Assembly (NCBI RefSeq): GCF_900109175.1
Contig: NZ_FNZE01000003.1
Span: 278,174-342,173 of the forward strand
DNA from: Pseudomonas linyingensis
GTDB lineage: Bacteria > Pseudomonadota > Gammaproteobacteria > Pseudomonadales > Pseudomonadaceae
Direction: 5' to 3'
DNA: 64,000 nt
The translations under genes were made by a program, and so were the position numbers. The notes below the pieces were generated by a model. The model saw only the letters and a program-made list of their open reading frames with translations, was not told the origin of the DNA and searched no databases. Shown piece by piece: positions 8,619 to 17,113 of this stretch (the first letter of the stretch is position 1; the number at the start of each line of letters is the position of its first letter).

Positions 8619-9419
8619 ATGCGAGGAGCGCTGGGAGCGCTCGCCCTGATGGCCGCGCCGGCCTGGGCCGATGTGCCGGGCAGCAGCGATTTGGAGATCC
8701 TGCCGCGGTTTGCCCGCGCCGAGATCGTCGACTATCGGCTGGAGGAAAGCGTCGAGCGACTCTACCCGCAGAGTGCGCTGCGCCGTATCAGCGGCCGTCT
8801 GCGCGTGGATGGCGAGATCGATGTGGTCGGGCGTCTGAGCGCGCTGACCTACGAACTGCCGCGCGGGCACGGCAGTAGCGAGGCCTTCGCCCAGGCCCGC
8901 GCGGCACTGCTGGCGCAGGGTGCGCGGCCGCTGCACTGGTGCGAGGGGCGCGAATGCGGGGCCAGCAGCCTGTGGGCCAACAATGTGTTCGGCAATGCGC
9001 GCCTGTACGGGCCTGACGAGCAGCAGGCCTACCTGCTCCTGCAACTGGCCGCCCCGCGCCAGGACAGCCTGCTGGCGCTCTACGCGATCACCCGCGGCAC
9101 GCGGCGGGCCTACCTGCACGTCGAGTTGCTGGAGGCCGGCACGCCCCAGGGCGAGCACCTGCCCAATGCCGAGACCCTGCTGCGCCAGCTCAAGGAGGCG
9201 GGCGCGCTGGATCTGGCACAGTTGCCGGCCGAGCCGGCCGATCCCTGGCTGGCGCTGCTGGCGCGGGCACTGCGTCTGGATACCGGCGTACGCCTGCTGC
9301 TCAGCGGCGAGGCGGCACCGACGTGGCGCGAGGCGCTGATCGAGCGTGGCACCCGCGCCACCCGCCTGGAAAGTACCGCGAGCGAGAGGCCCGGGTTGCG
9401 GGTGGAGTGGCTGCATTGA
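8619..9419 (+). CDS. DUF4892-family exported protein
   Basis: A 266-residue protein with a signal peptide (MRGALGALALMAAPAWADV) and a DUF4892-type body: LEILPRFARAEIVDY, YELPRGHGSSEAFAQARA, LHWCEGRECGASSLWANNVFG with a Cys pair that may form a disulfide in the periplasm, and AYLLLQLA. The C-terminal third (about 185-266) is OmpA-like in flavour (GVRLLLSG) but lacks a clear peptidoglycan-binding signature. GAGGA sits 5 nt before the ATG at 8619 and decides the start over the ATG at 8607. Function is unknown. Confidence 0.82.
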   Translation: MRGALGALALMAAPAWADVPGSSDLEILPRFARAEIVDYRLEESVERLYPQSALRRISGRLRVDGEIDVVGRLSALTYELPRGHGSSEAFAQARAALLAQGARPLHWCEGRECGASSLWANNVFGNARLYGPDEQQAYLLLQLAAPRQDSLLALYAITRGTRRAYLHVELLEAGTPQGEHLPNAETLLRQLKEAGALDLAQLPAEPADPWLALLARALRLDTGVRLLLSGEAAPTWREALIERGTRATRLESTASERPGLRVEWLH

Positions 9420-9492
9420 TGCGAGGCAGGCTGCTGATGGCTGTTTCGACCCCGCCGGCTGTGCTCGGCGTTCTCAAGCAAGGGATGGCCCG

Positions 9493-10554
9493 ATGATCGA
9501 GCATGACCGCCTGCTGGTGCAGATCCTCATGCTGGCGCTGCTCGCCGCCTGCCTGTGGGTGCTGGCGCCGTTCTGGTCGGCGTTGTTCTGGGCGGCGGTG
9601 CTGGCCTTTGCCAGCTGGCCGCTGATGCGTGGTCTGACCCACCTGTTGCGCGGGCGCACGAATGTTTCCGCCGGCATCCTGACCCTGGGCTGGATGCTGC
9701 TGGTGGCGGTGCCGCTGATCTGGCTGGGCTTCAACCTGGCCGACCATATCCGCTCCGCCATGGCCCTGCTCAAGGACCTGCAGGTGGAGGGCCTGCCTGA
9801 GCCGCCAACCTGGCTGGCTGGGGTGCCGCTGTTCGGTGGGCAGCTGGCGGATCTGTGGAATGCCCTCGATGTGCGGGGAGCCGCGCTATTCGCCGGGCTG
9901 AAGCCCTACATGGGCGAGGTCGGCAACTGGTTGCTGGCGCGCACTGCGCAGATTGGCGGCGGCGTGCTGGAGCTGGTGCTGAGTCTGGTGCTGGTGTTCT
10001 TCTTCTATCGCGATGGCCCGCAGATGGCCGAATATGCGCGCAGCCTGCTGGAGCGTCTGCTGGGAGGGCGCGCCGACCACTATCTGGAGCTGGTCGCCGG
10101 GACCGTGCAGCGGGTGGTCAACGGAGTGATCGGTACGGCAGCGGCGCAGGCGGTGCTGGCGCTGATCGGTCTGTTGATCGCCGGCGTGCCGGGCGCGCTG
10201 GTGCTGGGCATTCTTACCTTTGCCCTCAGCCTAATCCCCATGGGGCCGCCACTGGTCTGGGGGCCGGCCGCCGCCTGGCTGTTCTGGCAGGGCGACTATG
10301 GCATGGGCGTGTTTCTCACCCTCTGGGGGCTGGTGGTCATCAGTGGGGTGGACAACGTGCTCAAGCCCTACCTGATCAGTCGCGGCGGCAACCTGCCGTT
10401 GGTGGTGGTGCTGCTTGGCGTGTTCGGCGGCATCCTGGCCTTCGGCTTCATGGGTCTGTTTCTCGGTCCGACCCTGCTGGCGCTCGCCTACAGCCTGATC
10501 GGCGACTGGATCGCCGGCCAGCCGCACACCCGACATCAGCCGCCCGCCGCCTGA
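9493..10554 (+). CDS. AI-2E/PerM-family permease
   Basis: A 353-residue inner-membrane protein with about seven to eight hydrophobic segments and the family pattern: a short N-terminal helix pair, a soluble insert (about 85-150) and a C-terminal bundle with SLIPMGPPLVWGPAA, VDNVLKPYLISRGG and GGILAFGFMGLFLGPTLLAL. The family exports small molecules or sodium; the substrate here is unknown. The start at 9493 gives MIEHDRLLVQIL. Its stop codon directly abuts the stop codon of the convergent patatin gene (no intergenic base). Confidence 0.9.
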   Translation: MIEHDRLLVQILMLALLAACLWVLAPFWSALFWAAVLAFASWPLMRGLTHLLRGRTNVSAGILTLGWMLLVAVPLIWLGFNLADHIRSAMALLKDLQVEGLPEPPTWLAGVPLFGGQLADLWNALDVRGAALFAGLKPYMGEVGNWLLARTAQIGGGVLELVLSLVLVFFFYRDGPQMAEYARSLLERLLGGRADHYLELVAGTVQRVVNGVIGTAAAQAVLALIGLLIAGVPGALVLGILTFALSLIPMGPPLVWGPAAAWLFWQGDYGMGVFLTLWGLVVISGVDNVLKPYLISRGGNLPLVVVLLGVFGGILAFGFMGLFLGPTLLALAYSLIGDWIAGQPHTRHQPPAA

Positions 10555-11556
10555 TCAGCGCCCCTGAGGGTGCTCGCGTTCATAGCGCTCCAGCGAGTCG
10601 CTGGCGATCAGCCGGCCCAGGGCGATCAGCTCGGGGGCCTTGTAGAACTCGAAGAAACGGCAGACCCGCTTGGGCACGTTGACCAGGATATCCGGTGGAT
10701 AGCCGGCCATCTTGTACTGCCCCAGCGAGTTCTGCATCACGTCGATGCTCTGGTTGATCAGCTCCAGCAGGCTGTCCGGGGCCCCGTTTTCCACGACATG
10801 GATATGGCTGGCCTTGGCCGCGGCGACGCCGTGGGTGGAGCCACCCTCCGTCAGCCCCTCCGTGCCGAGCAGCAGGGCGGGCAGGTCCGCCTCGCCGCGA
10901 CGGAAAAACGGCAGTCGGGCGCCCAGTGCGCCAATCGAGCCCATCATCTGGTCGAGGCGGTTTTTCAGCGCGGCGGGGCGTTCGATCACCGGCAGTTCGT
11001 ACTGCACCTGGTTGGTGGCGTTGACGTTGACCGCGACGATCAGGTCGCAGCGGCTGGAGACCACCGGCACGATCGGGATCGGGTTGAGCAGGCCGCCATC
11101 GACCAGCACCCGCGAGCCCTGTACCACCGGGGTGAACAGGCTGGGAATGGCCGCCGAGGCGCGCATGGCCTGATGCAGGCAGCCTTCCTGGAACCAGACC
11201 TCCTGCTGGTTGGTCAGGTCGGTAGCCACGGCCGTGTAGGGGATCGGCAGGTCCTCGATGTTGATTTCGCCGAGAAAGGCGCGAATCCGCCCGAAGATCC
11301 GTTCGCCGCGAATCGCCCCCAGCGAGAAGCTGACGTCGAGCAGACGCAGCACGTCCAGATAGTCCAGGGTTTCCACCCAGCGCCGGTACACCGGCAGCTT
11401 GCCGGCGGCATAGATGCCACCGATAACTGCGCCCATCGAGCTGCCGGCGATGCAGGCGATCTCGTAGCCGCGCGCCTCCAGTTCCTCGATCACGCCGATA
11501 TGTGCATAGCCCCGTGCTCCGCCGGAGCCGAGCACCAGTGCGACACGCTTGCCCAT
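10555..11556 (-). CDS. Patatin-like phospholipase (RssA-type)
   Basis: A 333-residue patatin-fold serine hydrolase. It shows the oxyanion-hole GSGGARGYAHIG at 10-21, nucleophile elbow GSSMG (Ser40) and the dyad aspartate in DGG (Asp153, LVDGGLLNPIPI). It is cytoplasmic by sequence, with no signal peptide. The family hydrolyses acyl esters of phospholipids or related substrates. It is transcribed divergently from selD and converges on the AI-2E permease gene without a terminator between them. Confidence 0.9.
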   Translation of the reverse strand: MGKRVALVLGSGGARGYAHIGVIEELEARGYEIACIAGSSMGAVIGGIYAAGKLPVYRRWVETLDYLDVLRLLDVSFSLGAIRGERIFGRIRAFLGEINIEDLPIPYTAVATDLTNQQEVWFQEGCLHQAMRASAAIPSLFTPVVQGSRVLVDGGLLNPIPIVPVVSSRCDLIVAVNVNATNQVQYELPVIERPAALKNRLDQMMGSIGALGARLPFFRRGEADLPALLLGTEGLTEGGSTHGVAAAKASHIHVVENGAPDSLLELINQSIDVMQNSLGQYKMAGYPPDILVNVPKRVCRFFEFYKAPELIALGRLIASDSLERYEREHPQGR

Positions 11557-11686
11557 GATGATTCCCCCATCTTCTGCAGGACCGGTGCAGCCACGGTGCC
11601 ACTCGACACCGCGCAGCTCATTGCCGGTCTCTTGTTTTTCAGTATGGCCCCGATCTCGATGGCAGGTCTTGCTCTGTGGTGTTTGG

Positions 11687-11692
11687 TAGAAT
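11687..11692 (+). promoter_or_regulatory. Candidate -10 of the selD-mnmH operon
   Basis: TAGAAT, 35 bp before the selD ATG. No good -35 is visible, so an activator or a weak promoter is possible. Confidence 0.35.
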
Positions 11693-11726
11693 CGCCGCCA
11701 TCGCGAATGACCCCCGGAGTGTCTGC

Positions 11727-12773
11727 ATGACCGTCCCCTCGAGCGAACCGATCCGCCTCACCCAGTACAGCCACGGCGCCGGCTGTGGCTGCAAGATTTC
11801 CCCCAAGGTACTGGAGGTGATCCTCGCCGGCAGTGGCGCACAGAACCTCGACCCCAAGCTGTGGGTCGGCAATGCCTCGCGCGACGACGCGGCAGTCTAT
11901 GCCATCGACGAGGAGCGCGGCGTGGTTTCCACCACCGACTTCTTCATGCCGATCGTCGACGATCCCTTCGATTTCGGCCGCATCGCCGCCACCAACGCCA
12001 TCAGCGACATCTACGCCATGGGCGGCGACCCGCTGATGGCCATCGCCATCCTCGGCTGGCCGGTCAACGTGCTGGCGCCGGAAGTCGCCCGCGAAGTGAT
12101 CCGCGGCGGTCGCTCGGTGTGCGACGAGGCGGGCATCCCGCTGGCCGGTGGGCATTCCATCGACGCTCCCGAGCCGATCTTCGGCCTGGCGGTGACCGGC
12201 ATCGTCGACAAGCGCTTCATGAAACGCAACGACACCGCCACGCAAGGCTGCAAGCTGTACCTGTCCAAGCCGCTGGGCATCGGCATCCTCACCACCGCCG
12301 AGAAGAAGGGCAAGCTGCGCGCCGAGGACGTGGGTGTGGCCCGCGACTGGATGTGCACGCTCAACAAGCCGGGAGCCCGCTTCGGCAAGCTGGCCGCGGT
12401 CAAGGCGATGACCGACGTCACCGGCTTCGGCCTGCTCGGCCACCTGGTGGAGATGGCCGACGGCAGCGGCCTGACCGCGCGCATCGACTACTCTGCGGTG
12501 CCGCGCATCGCCGGCGTCGACTACTACCTCGACCAAGGCTGCGTGCCCGGCGGCACCCTGCGCAATTTCGACAGCTATGGCGACAGCATCGCGCCGCTGC
12601 CGGAAGCGCAGAAGCTGCTGCTCTGCGATCCGCAGACCAGCGGTGGCCTGCTGGTCGCGGTGGAGCCGGCTGGCGAGGCCGAGTTCCTCGCCCTGGCCGC
12701 CGAGCTGGGTCTTGCGCTGGCGCCGATCGGCGAACTGGTGGCCCGACAGAACCACGCGGTAGAGGTGCTCTGA
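11727..12773 (+). CDS. selD: Selenophosphate synthetase SelD
   Basis: SelD makes selenophosphate from selenide and ATP, the selenium donor for selenocysteine and for 2-selenouridine in tRNA. The 348-residue product follows the E. coli protein closely: [19 protein letters not shown] with Cys20 and Lys23 as the active pair (Cys rather than Sec), [70 protein letters not shown] and [14 protein letters not shown] lies 7 nt before the ATG at 11727. It overlaps mnmH by one base (TGATG). No selA or selB is visible in this window. Confidence 0.97.
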   Translation: MTVPSSEPIRLTQYSHGAGCGCKISPKVLEVILAGSGAQNLDPKLWVGNASRDDAAVYAIDEERGVVSTTDFFMPIVDDPFDFGRIAATNAISDIYAMGGDPLMAIAILGWPVNVLAPEVAREVIRGGRSVCDEAGIPLAGGHSIDAPEPIFGLAVTGIVDKRFMKRNDTATQGCKLYLSKPLGIGILTTAEKKGKLRAEDVGVARDWMCTLNKPGARFGKLAAVKAMTDVTGFGLLGHLVEMADGSGLTARIDYSAVPRIAGVDYYLDQGCVPGGTLRNFDSYGDSIAPLPEAQKLLLCDPQTSGGLLVAVEPAGEAEFLALAAELGLALAPIGELVARQNHAVEVL

Positions 12774-13879
12774 TGCGTGCCAACAGTGCCCACTACCGCG
12801 ACATCTTTCTCGACGACCTGCCGCTGATGGACGTGCGCGCCCCGGTGGAATACACCAAGGGTGCCTTCCCGCACACGGTCAACCTGCCGCTGATGAACGA
12901 CAGCGAGCGGCAGAAGGTCGGTACCTGCTACAAGCAGCACGGCCAGGACGCCGCCATCGAGCTGGGTCACCAGCTGGTGACCGGCCCGCTCAAGGCCGAG
13001 CGCATCGAAGCCTGGGCGACCTTCGCTCGCGCCAACCCCAACGGCTACCTGTACTGCTTCCGCGGCGGCCTGCGCTCGCAGATCACCCAGCAGTGGCTGA
13101 AGGAAGAGGCCGGCATCGAGTATCCGCGGGTGATCGGCGGCTACAAGGCGCTGCGCAACTTCCTCATCGACACCACAGAGGCGGCGGTCACTGAGTGCGA
13201 CTTCGTCATCGTTGGCGGCCTCACCGGCACCGGCAAGACCGAGGTGCTGGCGCAACTGGACAATCCCCTCGATCTGGAAGGCCTCGCCAACCATCGCGGC
13301 TCCAGCTTCGGCAAGCACGCCACGCCGCAGCCGGGACAGATCGACTTCGAGAACCTGCTGGCCATTGACCTGCTGAAGAAGCGCGCCGCCGGCATCCAGC
13401 AGTTCGTCCTCGAGGACGAGAGCCGCCTGATCGGCAGCTGCTCGCTGCCGCTGCCGTTGCACCAGGGCATGCAGCAGTACCCGCTGGTATGGCTGGAAGA
13501 CAGTCTGGAAGGCCGCATCGAGCGCATCCTCGGCGACTACGTGATCGACCTCTCCGCCGAGTTCATCGCCCTCCACGGCGCGGACCGGGGCTTGGCCGCC
13601 TTCGCCGAGCGCCTGCAGCAGAGCCTCAGGAACATCATCAAGCGCCTGGGCGGCGAGCGCTACCAGCGTCTGGCCGCGATCATGGACGAGGCGCTGGCCG
13701 AGCAGCAGCGCAGTGGCGCGGTCGACCTGCACCGCGGCTGGATCGAGGGCCTGCTCGGCGAGTACTACGATCCGATGTACGCCTACCAGCGCGAGAGCAA
13801 GGCGGCGCGCATCGAGTTCAGCGGCGACCAGCGGGCGGTGGTGGAGTATCTGCGCCAGCGGGCGGCCAATCGTCGCTGA
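12773..13879 (+). CDS. mnmH: tRNA 2-selenouridine synthase (SelU/MnmH)
   Basis: A 368-residue enzyme that replaces the sulfur of wobble 2-thiouridine with selenium via geranylation, using selenophosphate from SelD. An N-terminal rhodanese domain (about 1-125) carries the active cysteine in [10 protein letters not shown] (Cys95). A P-loop domain follows with GGLTGTGKT (148-156). Other conserved blocks are [15 protein letters not shown] and [10 protein letters not shown]. The start codon overlaps the selD stop, indicating a two-gene selenium operon. Confidence 0.95.
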   Translation: MRANSAHYRDIFLDDLPLMDVRAPVEYTKGAFPHTVNLPLMNDSERQKVGTCYKQHGQDAAIELGHQLVTGPLKAERIEAWATFARANPNGYLYCFRGGLRSQITQQWLKEEAGIEYPRVIGGYKALRNFLIDTTEAAVTECDFVIVGGLTGTGKTEVLAQLDNPLDLEGLANHRGSSFGKHATPQPGQIDFENLLAIDLLKKRAAGIQQFVLEDESRLIGSCSLPLPLHQGMQQYPLVWLEDSLEGRIERILGDYVIDLSAEFIALHGADRGLAAFAERLQQSLRNIIKRLGGERYQRLAAIMDEALAEQQRSGAVDLHRGWIEGLLGEYYDPMYAYQRESKAARIEFSGDQRAVVEYLRQRAANRR

Positions 13880-13957
13880 GGTGCGTGCCCGGCCCTGCGC
13901 CTGGCTTCCGGGCCGTCGACTAGACTTGCTGGAATTCCCGCATAAGGAGCATCAACG

Positions 13958-14242
13958 ATGAAGACCTGGATCGTGCTGCCGGTGCTGGCGCTGGGCCTGA
14001 CCCTGGCCGGCTGCGCCGGCAAGACGCAGAACCGCGACGGCTGCGCCTATCAGCTGGATGCGGCGTGGCAGGAGTTGGATCTCGCCAAGGCCGAAGGCTT
14101 TGCCGGTACGGTCAGCTACTCCAAGGCCCTGTCGCTGATCACTGCAGCCAAGACCCAGCAGCAGTTCGAGGCCTACGATGGCTGCGTGAAAAAGGCCGAG
14201 CGGGCGCGCTACTACATCCGCGAGTCGCGCGCCGGGCGCTGA
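13958..14242 (+). CDS. Small lipoprotein, function unknown
   Basis: A 94-residue predicted lipoprotein. The signal peptide ends in the lipobox LAGC (Cys19), and Ala at +2 predicts outer-membrane sorting. The mature part is short and mostly helical (LDAAWQELDLAKAEGF, YSKALSLITAAKTQQQFEAYDGC) with two further cysteines at about 29 and 72. AAGGAG precedes the ATG. It is separated from mnmH by about 78 bp and converges on the rhodanese gene. I do not recognise a functional family. Confidence 0.75.
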   Translation: MKTWIVLPVLALGLTLAGCAGKTQNRDGCAYQLDAAWQELDLAKAEGFAGTVSYSKALSLITAAKTQQQFEAYDGCVKKAERARYYIRESRAGR

Positions 14243-14255
14243 GGCCGCAGCGGGC

Positions 14256-14642
14256 TCAGCAGTTGGTGGCCGGGGTGCAGCGGTCGGACCCGGCCGCCGC
14301 CAAGTCGCTCTTCAGCTGCTCGTAGCCGCCGGCGTCGACGACTTGGGTGTAGCCCAGCTCGAGCAGCGTCTGCCGGGCGATCTCCGAGCGGCGGCCACTG
14401 CGGCAGTAGAGCACGATGGGCGTGTCCTTGGCGGGAGCGACGCTGGCGATGACGTCGCCAATGCGGTAGTGGGGGATCAGCTGGGCGCCTTGCAGGTGGC
14501 CGGCGGCGAACTCATCGCTGCTGCGCACGTCGATCAGGACATGCGAGCCGCTCTGGATCGCCGCGAGGATTTGCGGAGGGGTTTCCGCCTGACAGGCAGT
14601 CAGCGGCAGGATCAGGCCCAGGGCAAGTAGCAGACGGCGCAT
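14256..14642 (-). CDS. Rhodanese-domain lipoprotein
   Basis: A 128-residue protein with a lipoprotein signal (LPLTACQAE, Cys17) and a single rhodanese domain: VLIDVRSSDEFAAGHLQGAQLIP, active-site loop YCRSGRRSEIA with the persulfide-forming Cys. It probably acts in the periplasm in sulfur or redox chemistry; the substrate is unknown. The ATG at 14642 has GAGGAG 7 nt upstream and is preferred over a TTG five codons earlier that would include this site. It faces the small lipoprotein gene, with stops 14 bp apart. Confidence 0.88.
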   Translation of the reverse strand: MRRLLLALGLILPLTACQAETPPQILAAIQSGSHVLIDVRSSDEFAAGHLQGAQLIPHYRIGDVIASVAPAKDTPIVLYCRSGRRSEIARQTLLELGYTQVVDAGGYEQLKSDLAAAGSDRCTPATNC

Positions 14643-14725
14643 CCCAACACTCCTCAAGACATCTTTTCATACCCTAACAGAGCCGGCTATGGCCGTCGCT
14701 GCGGCGCAGTGGCGCGTGCCTGCCG

Positions 14726-15532
14726 TCAGTCGGCGAGCACCTTGCGCCCGGCCATATGGCGCAGGTAAGCCAGCAGGTGGTCCAGCTGCGCCTCGCTCAA
14801 TGCGGACTCGCTGAAGCCCGGCATGCGCGCCTGCGGCCAGTGGCGCAGGGCCTGCGGATCGCGGATGTAGCGGCGCAGCAGGTCGGCGCGCAAATACTCG
14901 GTGGGGTTGTAGGGCAGGTTGAGATCCGGGCCGAAGGCCGCATCGCCCTGCTTGTTCAGGCGGTGGCAGGCCAGGCAGTGCTTCTGGAACTGGGCGAAGC
15001 CGAGGTTGACCGGATCGTCCGCCGCCAGCGCCGGGTCCGGGCGCAGGGCGGGAAAGCGCTCGGCCACCGACGCCAGCACGCGCAGGCGCACCATGCGAAA
15101 CGGCCACTGCTCGGGGCCGATCTGCTCCGCTTCGGGATGGGTCCACACCAGATAGAAGGGGCCGGCGCTCCTGCCGGCCTTGCTCAGCGGCGGCCAGGGC
15201 GCCGCCGGGTCTTCCACCGCCAGCCAGGCGCGGGAGCCCGGCGCGTCGAGCAGGGTGGCGGCCGGCAGCTCGGCGGCAAAACCATCGTCGGCCACCGCCT
15301 GCAGGTGATCGTCCGGCTTCACTCCCGGCAGCAGTTCGGCCAGCGGCAGGGCGCGGTAGCGCATGGCGCGCTTGTAGGACACGTCGGCGGGAATCTCCAG
15401 CGCGCGGCTGGCCGGATGGGCGAGCAGTTCGGCGCTGCTGTAGCGACGGCTGCCGTCGGCCAGTTCCACCAGCAGTTCGGCGGCGCCGGCCAGCGGCGAG
15501 AGCAGGGCGAGCAGAAGCGGCAGGGCGCGCAT
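14726..15532 (-). CDS. Periplasmic c-type cytochrome with molybdopterin-like N-terminal domain
   Basis: A 268-residue exported protein (signal MRALPLLLALLSPLAGAAE). Residues 20-165 resemble a cofactor-free, oxidoreductase/sulfite-oxidase-like domain (FLVWTHPE-type strand, RYRALPLAELLPG). Residues 175-265 form a mono-haem cytochrome c with CLACH (186-190) as the haem-binding site and Met237 in ARMPGF as the probable axial ligand. It may shuttle electrons in the periplasm; the partner is unknown. It is transcribed divergently from the AEC permease gene. Confidence 0.85.
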   Translation of the reverse strand: MRALPLLLALLSPLAGAAELLVELADGSRRYSSAELLAHPASRALEIPADVSYKRAMRYRALPLAELLPGVKPDDHLQAVADDGFAAELPAATLLDAPGSRAWLAVEDPAAPWPPLSKAGRSAGPFYLVWTHPEAEQIGPEQWPFRMVRLRVLASVAERFPALRPDPALAADDPVNLGFAQFQKHCLACHRLNKQGDAAFGPDLNLPYNPTEYLRADLLRRYIRDPQALRHWPQARMPGFSESALSEAQLDHLLAYLRHMAGRKVLAD

Positions 15533-15577
15533 GGGCAGGTGTTCCGGGTGGAGGCTGGGCGCGAAACCTTAGCAAAG

Positions 15578-15607
15578 TTGGCAGGGCGCGTCCCGGCCGC
15601 GTAGCAT
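15578..15607 (+). promoter_or_regulatory. Candidate sigma-70 promoter of the AEC permease gene
   Basis: TTGGCA (15578-15583), 18-bp spacer, TAGCAT (15602-15607), 26 bp before the ATG. Confidence 0.45.
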
Positions 15608-15633
15608 CGCCATCTTTGTCGCAAGGAAAGGTC

Positions 15634-16515
15634 ATGCTGGCCGAGTTGTTCGCCGTGATGGCGCCGGTGCTGATTGTCGCCGGTATCGGATACGCCTGGG
15701 CACGCTCAGGGCAGCCCTATCCCACCGATTTCGTCGCCCGCCTGGTCCTGAATGTCGGTACCCCCTGCCTGGTGCTGTCCACGCTCAGCCGTACCGAGGT
15801 CGATGCCCAAGCCTTCGGCCAGATGGCGCTGGCCTGTGTACTGGTGTCGGCGCTGATGGGCCTGATCGGCGTCGTCCTGAGTCGGGCCATGGATCAGGAC
15901 TGGAAGGTGCTGGTGCCGGCCTACCTGTTCCCCAACACCGGCAACATGGGCCTGCCGATCAGCCTGTACGCCTTCGGCGAAGCCGGGCTGGCGCTGGCGG
16001 TGGCCTTCTTCCTGATGCTCTCGGTCGGCCATTTCACCCTCGGCATGATCCTCTCCGGCGCCGAGCGCTCCTGGCGCAAGCTGCTGGTCAACCCGATCAT
16101 TCTCAGCCTGTGTGCGGCGCTGGCGGTGATGCTGCTGGATCTGGAGCTGCCGCGCTGGCTGGCCAATACCGTCAACCTGCTGGGCGGGGTGAGCATTCCG
16201 CTGATGCTGATCACCCTCGGCGTGTCGCTGGCGAGCATCCGTGTGCGGCACATCGGCCAGGGCGTGCTGCTCGGCGCGTTGCGGATCTTCTGCGGGGCGG
16301 GGGTGGGCTGGCTGATCGGGCTGGCGCTGGATCTGCAGCCGCTAGCGCATGGGGTGCTGGTGATGCAGTCTGCGATGCCGGTAGCTGTGTTCAACTACCT
16401 GTTCGCCGTGCGCGCCAATCGCTCGCCGGAGGCGGTGGCGAGTCTGGTGCTGTGTTCGACGTTGCTGTCCTTCGTCTTTCTGCCGCTGCTGCTGGTTTGG
16501 TGGCTGCCAGCCTGA
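15634..16515 (+). CDS. AEC-family auxin-efflux-carrier-like permease
   Basis: A 293-residue inner-membrane protein with about ten transmembrane helices in two repeats. Family-typical elements are LVLNVGTPCLVLSTLS, PNTGNMGLPISLYAFGEAG in the middle, and SAMPVAVFNYLFAVR near the end. Bacterial AEC members move small organic acids such as malate or malonate; the substrate here is not readable. AAGGAAAGG precedes the ATG at 15634. It is followed after 21 bp by a small gene in the opposite orientation. Confidence 0.88.
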   Translation: MLAELFAVMAPVLIVAGIGYAWARSGQPYPTDFVARLVLNVGTPCLVLSTLSRTEVDAQAFGQMALACVLVSALMGLIGVVLSRAMDQDWKVLVPAYLFPNTGNMGLPISLYAFGEAGLALAVAFFLMLSVGHFTLGMILSGAERSWRKLLVNPIILSLCAALAVMLLDLELPRWLANTVNLLGGVSIPLMLITLGVSLASIRVRHIGQGVLLGALRIFCGAGVGWLIGLALDLQPLAHGVLVMQSAMPVAVFNYLFAVRANRSPEAVASLVLCSTLLSFVFLPLLLVWWLPA

Positions 16516-16536
16516 CGCGGGGTGGCCGGGGAGGCT

Positions 16537-16635
16537 TCAGCCGACCAGGCGAGTCAGGTTGGGCAACAGCAGGAGCAGGGTTACGGCAACGACGGCCAGC
16601 GTGGCCTGCCGCCATTTGGAGGTGAACTTGATCAT
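16537..16635 (-). CDS. Possible 32-residue single-pass membrane peptide
   Basis: ATG at 16635 opens a 32-codon frame: a basic start (MIKFTSKWRQ), a hydrophobic helix (ATLAVVAVTLLLLLPN) and the end LTRLVG. This gives an N-in single-pass topology typical of bacterial small membrane proteins. AAGG lies 8 nt upstream, within an A-rich stretch (CAACAACAATAAAAGG) that looks like an Hfq/Crc motif. The gene converges on the AEC permease gene. Function is unknown. Confidence 0.45.
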   Translation of the reverse strand: MIKFTSKWRQATLAVVAVTLLLLLPNLTRLVG

Positions 16636-16645
16636 TGTCCGGGCC

Positions 16646-16659
16646 TTTTATTGTTGTTG
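16646..16659 (-). promoter_or_regulatory. Hfq/Crc-type motif before the small membrane-peptide frame
   Basis: CAACAACAATAAAA on the transcript, ahead of AAGG and the ATG at 16635. Confidence 0.4.
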
Positions 16660-16711
16660 GCCTGTTTAAGGGGCTGTCTGGCAGCAAACTACCTGCAATT
16701 CGCGCAAGTGC

Positions 16712-16737
16712 AGAGTGGATTCAATATTGAACACTCT
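16712..16737. repeat. 26-bp operator-like dyad
   Basis: AGAGTG-ga-TTCAATATTGAA-CACTCT: a perfect 12-bp palindrome flanked by 6-bp complementary arms offset by two bases. It lies about 80-100 bp upstream of the small membrane-peptide frame in an AT-rich region, as a regulator site would. Confidence 0.45.
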
Positions 16738-17113
16738 ACAATTCGTATCGTTACAAAGTTAGATGTTTTCGCCGCAAAAAGTTTCCTGAGCACGAAGCTC
16801 CGCTCTAGCCCAGTGGCGGCAATCCCCAGCCAAGGCTCATTGCAGAGCCTTGGCATGCGGCTCGAGCGACGCACGATGCGCCTTGACCATTCGTCGGATG
16901 CTTGCCTGCAGGGCTTGAGCAGGTGGCAGCCAGCATGCCCATGACCTCGGAGGACCGTTGCTTCCGGGTGGCGCTGCTGACGCATCTGCGAGCATTAAGG
17001 ATAGCACAGGCGGCACCGTCAGTTTTTTGACCGGTGCGCAAACCTGTGCAGGGGGTGTCTGTGAGGGGGCTGACAGCGGCGGGGCTCGATCGTGGCTCGG
17101 CAAGCGTTTATGG

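Larger units (their letters stand above)
16636..17113. other. Gene-free stretch with an AT-rich core
   Basis: 478 bp between the small membrane-peptide frame and cobA with no convincing gene on either strand. The 120 bp at 16681-16800 are about 43% GC, far below the neighbours, and hold a dyad (16712-16737). This segment also marks the junction between the selD-side core genes and the nitrate genes. Confidence 0.6.

Noticed and set aside
17011-17035. GCACCGTCA-gttttt-TGACCGGTGC hairpin as a terminator of the cobA operon
   Set aside because: The arms differ by one base and no U-tract follows on the minus strand.
16689-17103. Several minus-strand frames in the gene-free stretch before cobA
   Set aside because: No starts with ribosome sites, Arg/Ser/Cys-rich composition and no recognisable family.
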